Of a DNA stretch of 64,000 nucleotides, positions 1 through 8,274 are shown in pieces. Each line of letters starts with the position of its first letter. Position 1 is the stretch's first letter. The position numbers and the translations under genes are program-made. Below the pieces are notes generated by a model. The model saw only the letters and a list, made by a program, of their open reading frames with translations, was not told the DNA's origin and did not search any database. The DNA comes from an uncultured beta proteobacterium (GTDB lineage Bacteria; Pseudomonadota; Gammaproteobacteria; Burkholderiales; Rhodocyclaceae): contig CAISOB010000024.1 in the NCBI GenBank assembly GCA_903886975.1, forward strand, positions 47,251 through 111,250, written 5' to 3'.

Positions 1-17
1 AAACGAAGGAGAATTGA

Positions 18-1058
18 ATGGATGCATTAGCCTGTGTGTTGCACGCGGAAAAAGATTTGCGCATCGAGAACGTTCCGGTCGCCGAGATGGCCGACAACCA
101 GGTTCTCGTGCGCATCGGTGCCGGCGGCATTTGCGGCTCCGATCTGCACTACTACCTGCATGGCGGTTTCGGCGTGGTGCGCGTCAAACAGCCGATCGTC
201 CTCGGCCATGAAGTCGCCGGAACGGTCGAAGCCGTCGGCTCCAAGGTGACCCGCGTCAAGCCCGGCGATCGCATCGCGCTGAATCCCAGCCGTCCCTGCG
301 GCAAATGCAAGTTCTGCCAGGCCGGCGAACAGCAGCATTGTCTCGACATGTGGTTTTACGGCAGCGCCATGCGCATGCCGCACAGCCAGGGCGCTTTCCG
401 CGAACTCATCGTCGCCGAGGAAGCACAGTGCGAACCGGTCGGCGACACGGTCTCGCTCGGCGAAGCGGCCTGCTGCGAACCCCTGTCGGTGGCCCTGCAC
501 GCCGTGCAACAGGCAGGCTCGCTGACCGGCAAGCGTGTGCTGGTAACGGGCACCGGCCCCATCGGCGCTCTGGTCGTAGCCGCGGCCCGCTACGCCGGCG
601 CGCTCGAAGTCGTCGCCACCGATCTGCACGACGCGGTGCTGGCCAAAGCCGCGGCGATGGGCGCGACGCGAACGCTGAATGTGTCGCAGGAGCCCGGCCT
701 GAGAGCCGAGGAATTTACCGCCGACAAAGGTTATTTCGACGTCGCCATCGAATGCACCGGCGCCGCTCCGGTCATCAAGGATGTGATCCCGGCGGTGCGA
801 CCGCGCGGCACCATCATCCAGGTCGGCGTCGGCGGCGAAGTCTCTGTTCCGATGAACGCCATCGTCGGCAAGGAAATCCGCCTCGTCGGCTCGTTCCGCT
901 TCCACGGCGATTACGCGCTGGCCGCGCGGCTGATCAAGGAGGGACGCATCAACGTGAAACCGATCATCACGGCGACGCTGCCGATAGGCCGCGCCGTAGA
1001 GGCCTTCGAACTTGCGGCGGATCGCCGTTCGCAGATGAAGGTGCAACTGACGTTCTGA
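18..1058 (+). CDS. idnD: L-idonate 5-dehydrogenase-type zinc alcohol dehydrogenase
   Basis: This 346-residue medium-chain dehydrogenase most resembles IdnD, which oxidises L-idonate to 5-ketogluconate with NAD(P). Visible features are the catalytic zinc ligands Cys39 (ICGSD), His64-Glu65 (LGHE) and Glu154, the four structural-zinc cysteines Cys94, Cys97, Cys100 and Cys108, and a GTGPIG nucleotide-binding loop at 178-183. The stretch FYGSAMRMPH and the late GSFRF segment are typical of IdnD rather than of threonine or sorbitol dehydrogenases. An AAGGAG ribosome binding site at 6-11 supports the start. Its promoter lies outside the window. The lacI-type gene follows 141 bases downstream, and the wider island suggests sugar-acid or polyol oxidation. 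The exact substrate is an inference. Confidence 0.85.
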   Translation: MDALACVLHAEKDLRIENVPVAEMADNQVLVRIGAGGICGSDLHYYLHGGFGVVRVKQPIVLGHEVAGTVEAVGSKVTRVKPGDRIALNPSRPCGKCKFCQAGEQQHCLDMWFYGSAMRMPHSQGAFRELIVAEEAQCEPVGDTVSLGEAACCEPLSVALHAVQQAGSLTGKRVLVTGTGPIGALVVAAARYAGALEVVATDLHDAVLAKAAAMGATRTLNVSQEPGLRAEEFTADKGYFDVAIECTGAAPVIKDVIPAVRPRGTIIQVGVGGEVSVPMNAIVGKEIRLVGSFRFHGDYALAARLIKEGRINVKPIITATLPIGRAVEAFELAADRRSQMKVQLTF

Positions 1059-1199
1059 CAATCTACGACTCGGTAAGAGGCGGAGCCTGGTTTCTGCCGG
1101 GGCAGCCATTTGGCATACTGCGCACGCGGCCGCGGCTGATTCGGAAAATGCTGCCATAATGGCGCTACTCCGAGCGCTGCGCGCCAGCGGGAAGCCAGC

Positions 1200-2207
1200 A
1201 TGTCAAAATCAGTCGAAGAAATTGCCCGGGAGACCGGTTTCTCCATCACCACGGTCCGCCTGGTCATTTATGGCCAGGCGGAAAAATACCGTATCAGCGC
1301 CAAGACCACCCGGCGCATCGAAGACTACATCGCGCTGCACGGCTATTCAATCAATCACGCGGCGCGCAGCCTGAAGCTCAAGCGCAGCGAAACGATCGGC
1401 TTCGTCGTTCCGGATCTCGCCAATCCCTTTTTCGCGCGCCTGATGGCCGCGCTGGAGGTTCTCTGCCGCAAGCGCAATCTCCTGCTGCTGACCGTGGCCT
1501 CGCACGAGGATCCCGAACTTGAAGACCGCGCCGTCGACAATTTGCTGGCGCGCGGTGTCGATGGCCTGGTCGTTGCCCCCTGCCAGGCGGTGACGACGCG
1601 GCGCCAGGCGAAAGCGGACAAGGCCGGTGTGTCCGTCGTGATGCTCGATCGCGACTACAGCCCCTCGCTCTATCCGACCGTGCTCAGCGACAACTATCAA
1701 GCCGGCCTGAAGCTGACCCGCAAGATGCTGCGCGAGGCCGACGGCGCCTGCCATTTTCTCTGCGGACACGCCGAATCGCCGAGCATCCACGACCGGATCC
1801 GCGGCTTCATCGCGGCCAGTGAAAAGAAACGGATCGCCAATAGCGAAAACCTGATTCAGCGTGATGCCGACGACAGCGCACTGGCCGGGCGCAAGATGAT
1901 GTATGCCCTGATCGACTCGCTGCAGCAGCCCCCGCGCGCCTTCATGTGCTCGTCGCTGCTGGTGCTCGAGGGCGCGCTGCAACAAATCAAGTCACAAGTT
2001 GGCCACATCGACAAAGACATCCTGATCGGCACCTTCGACGATCACACCATGCTCGATCTCTTGCCCAACCGGGTGCTGTCGATCAAACAAGACGAGGCCG
2101 CACTCGCGAAGCGCGTGTTCGAACGGCTGATCGCGCCGAAGAAGCCGATCAAGGGCGCGGTCCCGCGCGACATCGTGCCGAGCGATCTGATCAAACGCAA
2201 CTTATAG
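1200..2207 (+). CDS. LacI-family (Cra-like) transcriptional regulator 1
   Basis: A 335-residue regulator with an N-terminal helix-turn-helix (about residues 3-25), a hinge region and a periplasmic-binding-protein-like effector domain starting at IGFVVPD. The insertion after the DNA-binding helices (YGQAEKYRIS) and the C-terminal TFDDH motif followed by a Pro-containing, SIKQD-like strand are typical of the Cra/FruR branch. The recognition helix (SITTVRLVIYG) is unusual for the family, which normally has VSxxTVSxVLN. A GGGAAG ribosome site precedes the ATG. A CATAAT at 1155-1160 inside the palindrome GCCATAATGGC (1153-1163) could be its -10 and an autoregulatory site, but no good -35 is visible. 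Its 3' end overlaps the convergent lyase gene by 6 bases. Confidence 0.88.
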   Translation: MSKSVEEIARETGFSITTVRLVIYGQAEKYRISAKTTRRIEDYIALHGYSINHAARSLKLKRSETIGFVVPDLANPFFARLMAALEVLCRKRNLLLLTVASHEDPELEDRAVDNLLARGVDGLVVAPCQAVTTRRQAKADKAGVSVVMLDRDYSPSLYPTVLSDNYQAGLKLTRKMLREADGACHFLCGHAESPSIHDRIRGFIAASEKKRIANSENLIQRDADDSALAGRKMMYALIDSLQQPPRAFMCSSLLVLEGALQQIKSQVGHIDKDILIGTFDDHTMLDLLPNRVLSIKQDEAALAKRVFERLIAPKKPIKGAVPRDIVPSDLIKRNL

Positions 2208-3134
2208 TGCAGCGATCCTCGCGCGCATCGCCTCGGTGCCGGCGACCACTTTGTCGAGAATCGGGTCGAGCGCCCAGAAGCGTTCGCGCACGTCAAAGGT
2301 CATGGCCCGGCTCTTGATCGACGCAAAAGTCCCGATGCGCTGGTGGTACATCTTGGCCAGCACCGGATAGCCGAAGGCTTCGGAAAGTGCGGCCAGGACC
2401 AGGAAGGTCGAAAGTTCCTCAGCCAGCGCAGGATGTGCGGTGCCCGAAGTGTAGAGCCATTTGTATAGGTCCGGATGGAAGTTGGTGAACACGCCGTTGA
2501 AGCCGCGCGATCCGGCTTTCATCGCGTCGTAGGCGATCGCCGCATTGGCGTTCAAAATCGCGAACGGCGTTCCGGCGGTCAGCGCGACGCGGCGCTTGAC
2601 CGTCGCCAGGTCGCAGGAGACGTCCTTCAACAGCACGAAGCGTCCGCTATCGATGCAGAAGCGCAGTTCGTCGTCGGAGAGCAAACGGCGGTACGGCGCC
2701 GGACACTCGTACAAACCCAGCGGCATTTCCTTGGGCAGGCGATCGAGCAGCCATTGCAGGTTACCGAGGAAAGTCTTGCTGCCGCGATTCTTCGGATCGA
2801 GGTGGTTGGTCACCAGCACCACGCCGTCGGCGCCGGTGCCTGCGGCGGCGGTCAATTCCTCGAGCTGGCTGTAGGGGTCGTCGCTGATGTGACCGGACAC
2901 CACGACCGGCACGCGCCCGGCAGCCTGCTTGACGACGAAGCGCCCGAGCGCGGCGCGCTCTTCGATCGACAGGAACTGCATCTCGCTCGACTGGCAGACG
3001 GCGAACAAGGCGTCCGAATCTTTGGCGATGTACCACTCGATCAGTCGTTCGAGCCCGGCATAGTCGATCTCGCCGGATTCGACGAAAGGCGTAATCATCA
3101 CCGGAATGATGCCCTCGATTTTTTTTGCCACCAT
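2202..3134 (-). CDS. DapA-superfamily lyase/aldolase, paralogue 1
   Basis: A 310-residue TIM-barrel protein of the dihydrodipicolinate synthase / N-acetylneuraminate lyase superfamily, whose members form a Schiff base between a lysine and an oxo acid. The Schiff-base lysine is probably Lys170 (VLLKD) and the conserved tyrosine Tyr142 (GLYECPAPY). Where true DapA has GTTGE, this protein has QSSEM (Ser49-Ser50), and the arginine that binds the substrate carboxylate in DapA is not in its usual place after the YxxP motif. It is therefore unlikely to make lysine precursors; a 2-keto-3-deoxy sugar-acid aldolase or dehydratase is more plausible, but the substrate is unknown. A close paralogue is at 14197-15132. 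A promoter and a LacI-type palindrome lie upstream. Confidence 0.85.
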   Translation of the reverse strand: MVAKKIEGIIPVMITPFVESGEIDYAGLERLIEWYIAKDSDALFAVCQSSEMQFLSIEERAALGRFVVKQAAGRVPVVVSGHISDDPYSQLEELTAAAGTGADGVVLVTNHLDPKNRGSKTFLGNLQWLLDRLPKEMPLGLYECPAPYRRLLSDDELRFCIDSGRFVLLKDVSCDLATVKRRVALTAGTPFAILNANAAIAYDAMKAGSRGFNGVFTNFHPDLYKWLYTSGTAHPALAEELSTFLVLAALSEAFGYPVLAKMYHQRIGTFASIKSRAMTFDVRERFWALDPILDKVVAGTEAMRARIAAL

Positions 3135-3170
3135 TTGCGTTTGCTCCTCGCTAGTTGTATGCCGGTATCG

Positions 3171-3188
3171 TGCTAAAACGTTGCAGCA
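3171..3188. promoter_or_regulatory. LacI/Cra-type operator upstream of lyase 1
   Basis: TGCTAAAACGTTGCAGCA is an imperfect inverted repeat centred on CG, with 7 of 9 arm positions symmetric. Its core differs from the Cra consensus TGAAACGTTTCA at 2 of 12 positions. It lies directly after the predicted transcription start of the minus-strand lyase gene, where a bound repressor would block transcription. It is related to, but not the same as, the palindrome at 4423 and 18468. Confidence 0.6.
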
Positions 3189-3194
3189 TTCGCG

Positions 3195-3223
3195 ATTCTA
3201 GGGCGAATTTGCACTTGAATCAA
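3195..3223 (-). promoter_or_regulatory. Predicted sigma70 promoter of lyase 1
   Basis: Read on the minus strand, TTGATT (3218-3223), a 17-base spacer and TAGAAT (3195-3200) give a good sigma70-like promoter. The predicted start falls near 3188, at the edge of the operator. It has not been tested experimentally. Confidence 0.5.
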
Positions 3224-3451
3224 GAAAGTTGCGGGAAATCCCGCCGCTTGCGGCGAAAACGGTCCCGGCGAAGCCTTAAGCGGCGCGGGTCGCAAAAATC
3301 TGCTTGACAGCGGCGATCCGAGCACAGAAACTACGTAGCTAAATCGTGATAGCTTCGTTTCTTCGTCATGACGACGGCGTGCCGAGCCTGGCTCCGACAA
3401 GCCGTATTGAACAGGACCGGCATTCGGCACGGAACAACTTTCAAGGCATCG

Positions 3452-4369
3452 ATGAATAGCGTATTGGTCATCGGCAGCATCAACATGGATCTGGTGGTGG
3501 AAACGGGTCAGTTTCCAGCTCCCGGCGAAACCGTTCTCGGCCTGCGTTTCGACACTTATCCCGGCGGCAAGGGGGCCAACCAGGCGGTCGCCGCCCGCCG
3601 CCTCGGCGCGCAGGTCGCGATGATCGGCTGCGTCGGCGACGATGCCTTCGGCCAGGAGCTGGTCGGACGCTTGAATGGCGAAGGCATCGACACGCAGCAC
3701 GTCCGCGTCGCCAAGGGAATTCGCAGCGGCGTCGCCACGATTACGGTGAGCCAGGCCGAAAATTCGATCGTCGTCGTCCCGGGCGCGAATCATCAACTGA
3801 CCCCGGCCGATCTGCACGCCGCCGCCGGGGCTTTCGCCGCAGCCGATGTCGTGCTCTGCCAGCTCGAAATTCCGCTGGCCACCGTTGCGGCGGCAGCCGA
3901 TCTGGCCGCGCAGCATGGCAAACCCTTCCTGCTCAATCCGGCGCCGGCGACGCAGTTGCCGCAGACTTTGCTCGCGCGCGTGGCCATGCTGACGCCGAAC
4001 GAACATGAACTGGCCACTGTGTTTTCCAACGCCCCCGGCGCCTGGCAGGCGCAACTCGTCAAATACCGGCAGCGCATCGTCATGACCCGGGGCGCGGACG
4101 GCGCCTGGTTCGCCGATGCCGACGGCCGCTTGCGGCAGCAGACGGCTTTCCGCGTCACCGCCATCGACACGACGGGGGCCGGCGACACCTTCAACGGTGC
4201 GCTCGCCGCTTTCTGGGGGCTCGAGCAGGCGGAACTGGTTCGTCGCGCCTGCGCGGCGAGCGCACTGTCGGTCACGCGCGCCGGCGCGCAAGGCGGCATG
4301 CCGACGGGCGAAGCGCTCACGGCGTTTCTTGCAGCGGCGGCGCCTGCGACCGCGGCCGCCGGCGGATGA
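3452..4369 (+). CDS. rbsK: Ribokinase (PfkB family)
   Basis: A 305-residue PfkB-family sugar kinase that would phosphorylate ribose or a similar furanose at the expense of ATP. The N-terminal motif VIGSINMDLV, the substrate motif GGKGANQAVAA near residue 40, and the C-terminal ATP/anion-hole motif DTTGAGDTFNG with the catalytic Asp are all intact. I chose the ATG at 3452 because family similarity begins there. The upstream 28 codons carry no recognisable sequence. It stands between two regulated operons and precedes the palindrome at 4423. A decayed copy of the 3' end of such a gene may exist near 9393-9521. Confidence 0.87.
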   Translation: MNSVLVIGSINMDLVVETGQFPAPGETVLGLRFDTYPGGKGANQAVAARRLGAQVAMIGCVGDDAFGQELVGRLNGEGIDTQHVRVAKGIRSGVATITVSQAENSIVVVPGANHQLTPADLHAAAGAFAAADVVLCQLEIPLATVAAAADLAAQHGKPFLLNPAPATQLPQTLLARVAMLTPNEHELATVFSNAPGAWQAQLVKYRQRIVMTRGADGAWFADADGRLRQQTAFRVTAIDTTGAGDTFNGALAAFWGLEQAELVRRACAASALSVTRAGAQGGMPTGEALTAFLAAAAPATAAAGG

Positions 4370-4395
4370 ACCGGTTCGCTTCGAGGCAGTGGGTG

Positions 4396-4424
4396 TTGTG
4401 TTTATTTTCTTTATTCGATAGAGT
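4396..4424 (+). promoter_or_regulatory. Predicted promoter of the rraA-like/TRAP operon
   Basis: TTGTGT (4396-4401), a 17-base spacer and TAGAGT (4419-4424) form a weak sigma70-like promoter whose -10 runs into the operator. The same geometry, with the -10 abutting the same palindrome, occurs on the minus strand at 18485-18513. That shared layout is the main support for this call. Confidence 0.5.
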
Positions 4425-4442
4425 GCTAACTCGAGTTAGCAC
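4423..4442. promoter_or_regulatory. Perfect 20-base CG-centred operator palindrome
   Basis: GTGCTAACTCGAGTTAGCAC is a perfect inverted repeat with CG in the centre, which is the classic form of a LacI-family operator. Its 18-base core is repeated without change at 18468-18485 in front of the kinase operon. It overlaps the predicted -10 and start region of the rraA-like/TRAP operon. One of the two LacI-family regulators in this island is the likely partner; which one cannot be told from sequence. Confidence 0.8.
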
Positions 4443-4512
4443 AGCGATTACAGGGTCCTAGAAAAGCCTGTGGCACTCGGTCCAGCGCAATTGGAAAAAT
4501 CGGGAAAGAGAC

Positions 4513-5286
4513 ATGCTCAAGCATTCTGAACTGCTGCAGCTCAAGCGTTGGAACACGCCGACGATCTATAACGGCTGGGAGCAGATTACGTCCTGCGACG
4601 CGGCGCAAGAAGCGTTCAACCGCGAGGAAACGCGCGACTACATGCCGCAGATGGGCGTCATGGTCGGCTACGCGGTGACCGTCGTGTGTCAGCCCTCCGA
4701 GCGCCGGCACAAGGACGCGCGCAACGCATTCAACGACTACTGGGCTTATGTCGCGGCGCAGCCGGGGCCGAAGATCGTCGTCGTGCAAGACCTCGACAAG
4801 CCGAATTACGTCGGCGCTTTCTGGGGCGAAGTGAATTCCAATATCCACCGTTCTCTCGGCTGCGTCGGCACGATCGTCGACGGCTGCATACGCGACCTCG
4901 ACGAAATGAGCAATGCCGGCTTCAAGGCGCTGGCGGCACGGATGTGCGTCGGACACGCGCACTCGTGGCCGTTGCGCTGGGGCTGCGAGGTCGAGGTCTT
5001 CGGCACGCCGGTGCGCCCCGGCCAGCTCATTCATGCCGACAAGCACGGTTTTCTCGCCATCCCGGCAGCGGACGAAGCGGGCCTGCTCGAAGCGGCGCGC
5101 TTCATGGACGAGAGCGAATGCAGGAACATGATCCCGGCGGCGCGTGAATTCGCGGGGCGCAGCACGGCCGAGCAATTGCAGGCGATTGCCGCATCGGTCG
5201 CCGCGTGCGGCGAGAGCGTCAAGGCCAAGTACGGCCGCAAGGGCGAATGGCCGCAGCAAGCGAATTCAAGTGTGTCCGAAGCGTAG
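4513..5286 (+). CDS. RraA-like family protein (possible oxo-acid aldolase/decarboxylase)
   Basis: A 257-residue protein of the RraA / HMG-aldolase superfamily. Members either inhibit RNase E or act as metal-dependent class II aldolases and oxaloacetate decarboxylases. The core motif VGTIVDGCIRDLDEM near residues 117-131 carries the Arg-Asp pair and following acidic residues that bind substrate and metal in the aldolases, so catalytic activity is plausible. It is about 100 residues longer than a typical RraA. It is first in a regulated operon with a TRAP transporter, which favours a catabolic role over RNase control. A GAAAGAG ribosome site precedes the ATG. Confidence 0.8.
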   Translation: MLKHSELLQLKRWNTPTIYNGWEQITSCDAAQEAFNREETRDYMPQMGVMVGYAVTVVCQPSERRHKDARNAFNDYWAYVAAQPGPKIVVVQDLDKPNYVGAFWGEVNSNIHRSLGCVGTIVDGCIRDLDEMSNAGFKALAARMCVGHAHSWPLRWGCEVEVFGTPVRPGQLIHADKHGFLAIPAADEAGLLEAARFMDESECRNMIPAAREFAGRSTAEQLQAIAASVAACGESVKAKYGRKGEWPQQANSSVSEA

Positions 5287-5410
5287 CAGATGATGGGCCG
5301 CGGGGCTGTCGGCAATCTGGTGCCGTCAGGGAAGTCGGGGTAGCGATCAGCGAATTACAAGGTCGGGCGCAGTCAGCCTATGTTTATCGTAACGCAAGGA
5401 GAGAATAATC

Positions 5411-6436
5411 ATGAGCCGTAAAGCATTTCAACGTATTCTAAGCCGCGCCGGAGTCAGCACGCTCGCCGTGGTCGTCGCGTTCGGGCTTGGCTTTGCCGCG
5501 CCGCAGGCCGTCGCCCAGACCAAGCAGATCATTCGCATTTCGACGCCGGCCGTTCCGGACGACTGGCACGCCAAGATGTGGACCGTCTTCAAGGAAAATC
5601 TGGACAAGTCGGCGCCAGGGCAATTCGACGTCCAGATTCACCTCAACGCGGCCCTGTTCAAGCAGGGTACCGAACCGACCGCCATGGCGCGCGGCAACCT
5701 CGAAATGTCGGCGATCTCGGCGCAGGATATTTCCAAGATCGTTCCCGAATTCTCGATCTTTACCGCGGGCTACATCATCCGCGACGTCGATCACCAGCAG
5801 AAAGTCTTCAACGGGCCGATCGGCGAGGAAGTTTTCAAGCCGGTGATCAAGAAGATGGAAGTAACGCCGCTGGCCACCGCCTACCTCGGCACGCGCCAGG
5901 TGATGCTGCGCGAGGTCAAGGACGTCAAGACCCCGGCCGACCTCAAGGGCGTGAAACTGCGCATGCCGTCAAGCAAGGAATGGCTGTTCCTCGGCGAAGC
6001 CCTTGGTGCCACGCCGATGCCGATGGCCTACGGCGAAGTCTATCTCGCGCTGCAGACCGGAACGATCGATGGTCAGGACAATCCGCTGCCGAGCGCCCGC
6101 GCCGCCAAGTTCTACGAAGTTTCCAAGACGATCGTCATGACCAGCCATCTGGTCGATGCCGTCTTCATTTCGATTTCGAGCAAGTTCTACAATGCGCTGA
6201 CGCCGGACCAGCAGCAGAAGGTCAAGCTCGCCGCCGAAGCCGCCGCGCGTTACAACAATGCCAACCGCGTCAAGGACGAAGCCGAGCTGATCGACTTTTT
6301 CAAGGCGCAGGGCCTTAAGATCGTCACGCCCGACGTCGGCGCGTTCCGCAAGGCCGTGCAGCAGAAATACCTGACCTCCGACATGGCCAAGACCTGGCCT
6401 AAGGGTTTGCTGGAGCGCATCAATGCCGTTCGGTAA
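5411..6436 (+). CDS. TRAP transporter solute-binding protein (DctP family)
   Basis: A 341-residue periplasmic receptor of a TRAP uptake system. A signal peptide (residues about 1-36, ending PQAVAQ) is followed by the DctP fold. The motif LKGVKLRMPSS holds the conserved arginine that binds the ligand carboxylate, and YGEVYLALQTGTIDGQDNP is the family signature. The carboxylate-binding arginine suggests an acidic ligand such as a sugar acid. An AAGGAGAG ribosome site lies just before the ATG. The gene overlaps the small permease by 14 bases. Confidence 0.9.
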   Translation: MSRKAFQRILSRAGVSTLAVVVAFGLGFAAPQAVAQTKQIIRISTPAVPDDWHAKMWTVFKENLDKSAPGQFDVQIHLNAALFKQGTEPTAMARGNLEMSAISAQDISKIVPEFSIFTAGYIIRDVDHQQKVFNGPIGEEVFKPVIKKMEVTPLATAYLGTRQVMLREVKDVKTPADLKGVKLRMPSSKEWLFLGEALGATPMPMAYGEVYLALQTGTIDGQDNPLPSARAAKFYEVSKTIVMTSHLVDAVFISISSKFYNALTPDQQQKVKLAAEAAARYNNANRVKDEAELIDFFKAQGLKIVTPDVGAFRKAVQQKYLTSDMAKTWPKGLLERINAVR

Positions 6437-6914
6437 TTTTGGAAACTTTTGCAAGAAGGCCGCCAACGTCGTTGGCGGCGTCTTGTTCAGCCTGCTCTTC
6501 CTGACCTTCGTCGCGCAGGTGACCGCCCGTTTCGGTTTCAACATGCCGCTGATGTGGACCGATGAAATGGTGGTCATTCTGTACGTCTGGGCGATCATGT
6601 GGGCGGCGGCCTTCATGGTCCCCGAGCGGGAACACGTGGTCTTCGACCTCCTCTATCACTACGCTTCGCATCGCGTTCGCCGCTACATGCGCATCGCCGG
6701 CCACCTGATCATCGGCGGCTTTTCGGCGTGGGCGCTACCGGCAAGCTGGAGCTACATCCATTTCATGGAACGCGAGGGCACGCCGGTCATCGGCATCCCA
6801 TTCATGTGGGTCTTCCTGCCCTTCGCCATGCTGCTCGTATCGCTCATCGCACGCGGCCTCTGGCAGATCGTGATGATTCTGCGCGAAACAACATTGACCG
6901 AGGAGAGCAAATGA
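6423..6914 (+). CDS. TRAP transporter small permease (DctQ family)
   Basis: A 163-residue inner-membrane protein with four predicted membrane helices, typical of the DctQ subunit that pairs with DctM. The tryptophan-rich segment WTDEMVVILYVWAIMW is characteristic. It overlaps the receptor gene before it and shares an ATGA stop/start overlap with the large permease after it, so the three TRAP genes are probably translationally coupled. Confidence 0.88.
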   Translation: MPFGNFGNFCKKAANVVGGVLFSLLFLTFVAQVTARFGFNMPLMWTDEMVVILYVWAIMWAAAFMVPEREHVVFDLLYHYASHRVRRYMRIAGHLIIGGFSAWALPASWSYIHFMEREGTPVIGIPFMWVFLPFAMLLVSLIARGLWQIVMILRETTLTEESK

Positions 6915-8209
6915 CTTCCGCATTAATGGCACTGATCGCCGTGCTGGTTGCAGGCTTTCTGCTGCGCGCGCCGATCGGTTTTTCGATGATCGCCAGCGGC
7001 GTCGCCTATCTCGCCGTCAAGGGACAGGACCTCGGGATGGTGTCGGAGCAGATTCTCAACGGCCTGTACAACAGCTATGTTCTGCTCGCGGTGCCGCTGT
7101 TCATTCTGGCCGCCAACATCATGAACGCCGGCACCGTCAGCGACCGCCTGTTTGACTTCTGCGCGATTCTCGTCGGCCGGTTTCGCGGCGGCCTGGCGCA
7201 GGTGAACATTCTGGTCAGCGTCGTGTTCGCCGGCATGAGCGGCAGCGCCATCGCCGACGCGGCCGGTCCCGGTTTGATCAGCATCAAGCAGATGCTCAAA
7301 CGGCCCGAATACACGCCCGGATTCGCCGGCGCCATCGTTGCCGCCGCGGCAACGCTCGGCCCGATCATTCCGCCGTCGATTCCGCTCGTCATCTACGGAC
7401 TGGTTTCGGGCGCTTCGGTCGGCGCACTGTTCCTCGGTGGCGTGTTGCCCGGATTCATGATGGCTTTCCTGTTGATGATCGCCGTCTACATCATCGCCCG
7501 CCATCGCAACATGCCGCGCGAACGCCGGATTCCGCTGGCCGAGTGGCCCGGCATCTGCTACCGCGGCGCATTGCCGCTGTCGATTCCGGTGGTCTTGCTG
7601 ACCGGCATTTATACGGGCGCTTTTACGCCGACGGAAGCGGCGGCAGTCGCTGCGTTCCAGGCCTTGTTCGTGGCTGGCGTGGTTTACCGGGCGCTGACCT
7701 GGAGAAAGCTCTGGGAAGTCATTCTTGAATCGACGCGCGGCAGCGCGGTCATCACGCTGATTATTGCCGGTTCGTTCATCATCAACTACGCCTTTACGGC
7801 CGAGGGTGTTCCGCACCTGCTCGCCACCTGGGTCATGGACATGCACTTCAGCAAGGTGCAGTTCCTGCTGATGGTCAACGTGCTGTTCCTGGCATTGGGC
7901 TGCGTCATGGACATCTCGGTGCTGCTGCTGGTATTCGTGCCTATCCTCCTGCCCGTTGCCAGCGCGCTGCATATCGATCTCGTGCATTTCGGCGTCATGG
8001 TCGTGCTGAACATGATGATCGGCCTGATCCATCCGCCTTTCGGCATGCTGCTGTTCGTGATCAACGCCCTGACCGGCATCCCGATCAAGGACATGATGAT
8101 GGAGGGATGGCTGTTCCTGATCATGTTGCTGCTGCTTTTGTTCGGCATCATGCTGTATCCGGAAATCGTCCTGATTGTTCCGCACTCCATGGGCTATGTA
8201 ACGCAATAG
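6911..8209 (+). CDS. TRAP transporter large permease (DctM family)
   Basis: A 432-residue protein with about a dozen hydrophobic segments, which carries the sodium-coupled transport channel. Family marks include GMSGSAIADAAGPG and GPIIPPSIPLVIYG in the first half and GLIHPPFGMLLFV near the end. I chose the ATG at 6911, which overlaps the stop of the small permease (ATGA) and is preceded by GAGGAGAG. A longer open frame upstream belongs to another frame of the small permease. A strong hairpin follows the gene. Confidence 0.9.
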   Translation: MTSALMALIAVLVAGFLLRAPIGFSMIASGVAYLAVKGQDLGMVSEQILNGLYNSYVLLAVPLFILAANIMNAGTVSDRLFDFCAILVGRFRGGLAQVNILVSVVFAGMSGSAIADAAGPGLISIKQMLKRPEYTPGFAGAIVAAAATLGPIIPPSIPLVIYGLVSGASVGALFLGGVLPGFMMAFLLMIAVYIIARHRNMPRERRIPLAEWPGICYRGALPLSIPVVLLTGIYTGAFTPTEAAAVAAFQALFVAGVVYRALTWRKLWEVILESTRGSAVITLIIAGSFIINYAFTAEGVPHLLATWVMDMHFSKVQFLLMVNVLFLALGCVMDISVLLLVFVPILLPVASALHIDLVHFGVMVVLNMMIGLIHPPFGMLLFVINALTGIPIKDMMMEGWLFLIMLLLLLFGIMLYPEIVLIVPHSMGYVTQ

Positions 8210-8218
8210 CCTGGCAGG

Positions 8219-8253
8219 CTTGTGCGCGCCGCGGAACAGGCCGCGCGCACAAG
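8219..8253 (+). terminator. Strong hairpin after the TRAP operon
   Basis: CTTGTGCGCGC (8219-8229) pairs perfectly with GCGCGCACAAG (8243-8253) around a 13-base loop. The stem is very GC-rich, but only a weak TTATTT follows instead of a clear T-run, so this may be an attenuating hairpin or mRNA 3' stabiliser rather than a full terminator. It would lower expression of the downstream lacI gene. Confidence 0.55.
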
Positions 8254-8274
8254 TTATTTCCCGTCTTGTTGTGA

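Larger units (their letters stand above)
3135..3451. promoter_or_regulatory. Divergent regulatory region between lyase 1 and ribokinase
   Basis: This 317-base gap holds no gene that can be supported. It contains the minus-strand promoter and operator of the lyase, annotated separately. Towards the ribokinase there is a perfect -35 hexamer TTGACA at 3304-3309, but only a weak -10 near 3327-3332. An 8-base CG-centred palindrome CTACGTAG at 3331-3338 lies just after it and could be a further regulator site. Confidence 0.5.

Noticed and set aside
3331..3338. CTACGTAG as a further operator before ribokinase
   Set aside because: Only eight bases are symmetric and the arms do not match the other sites; it is mentioned but not called.
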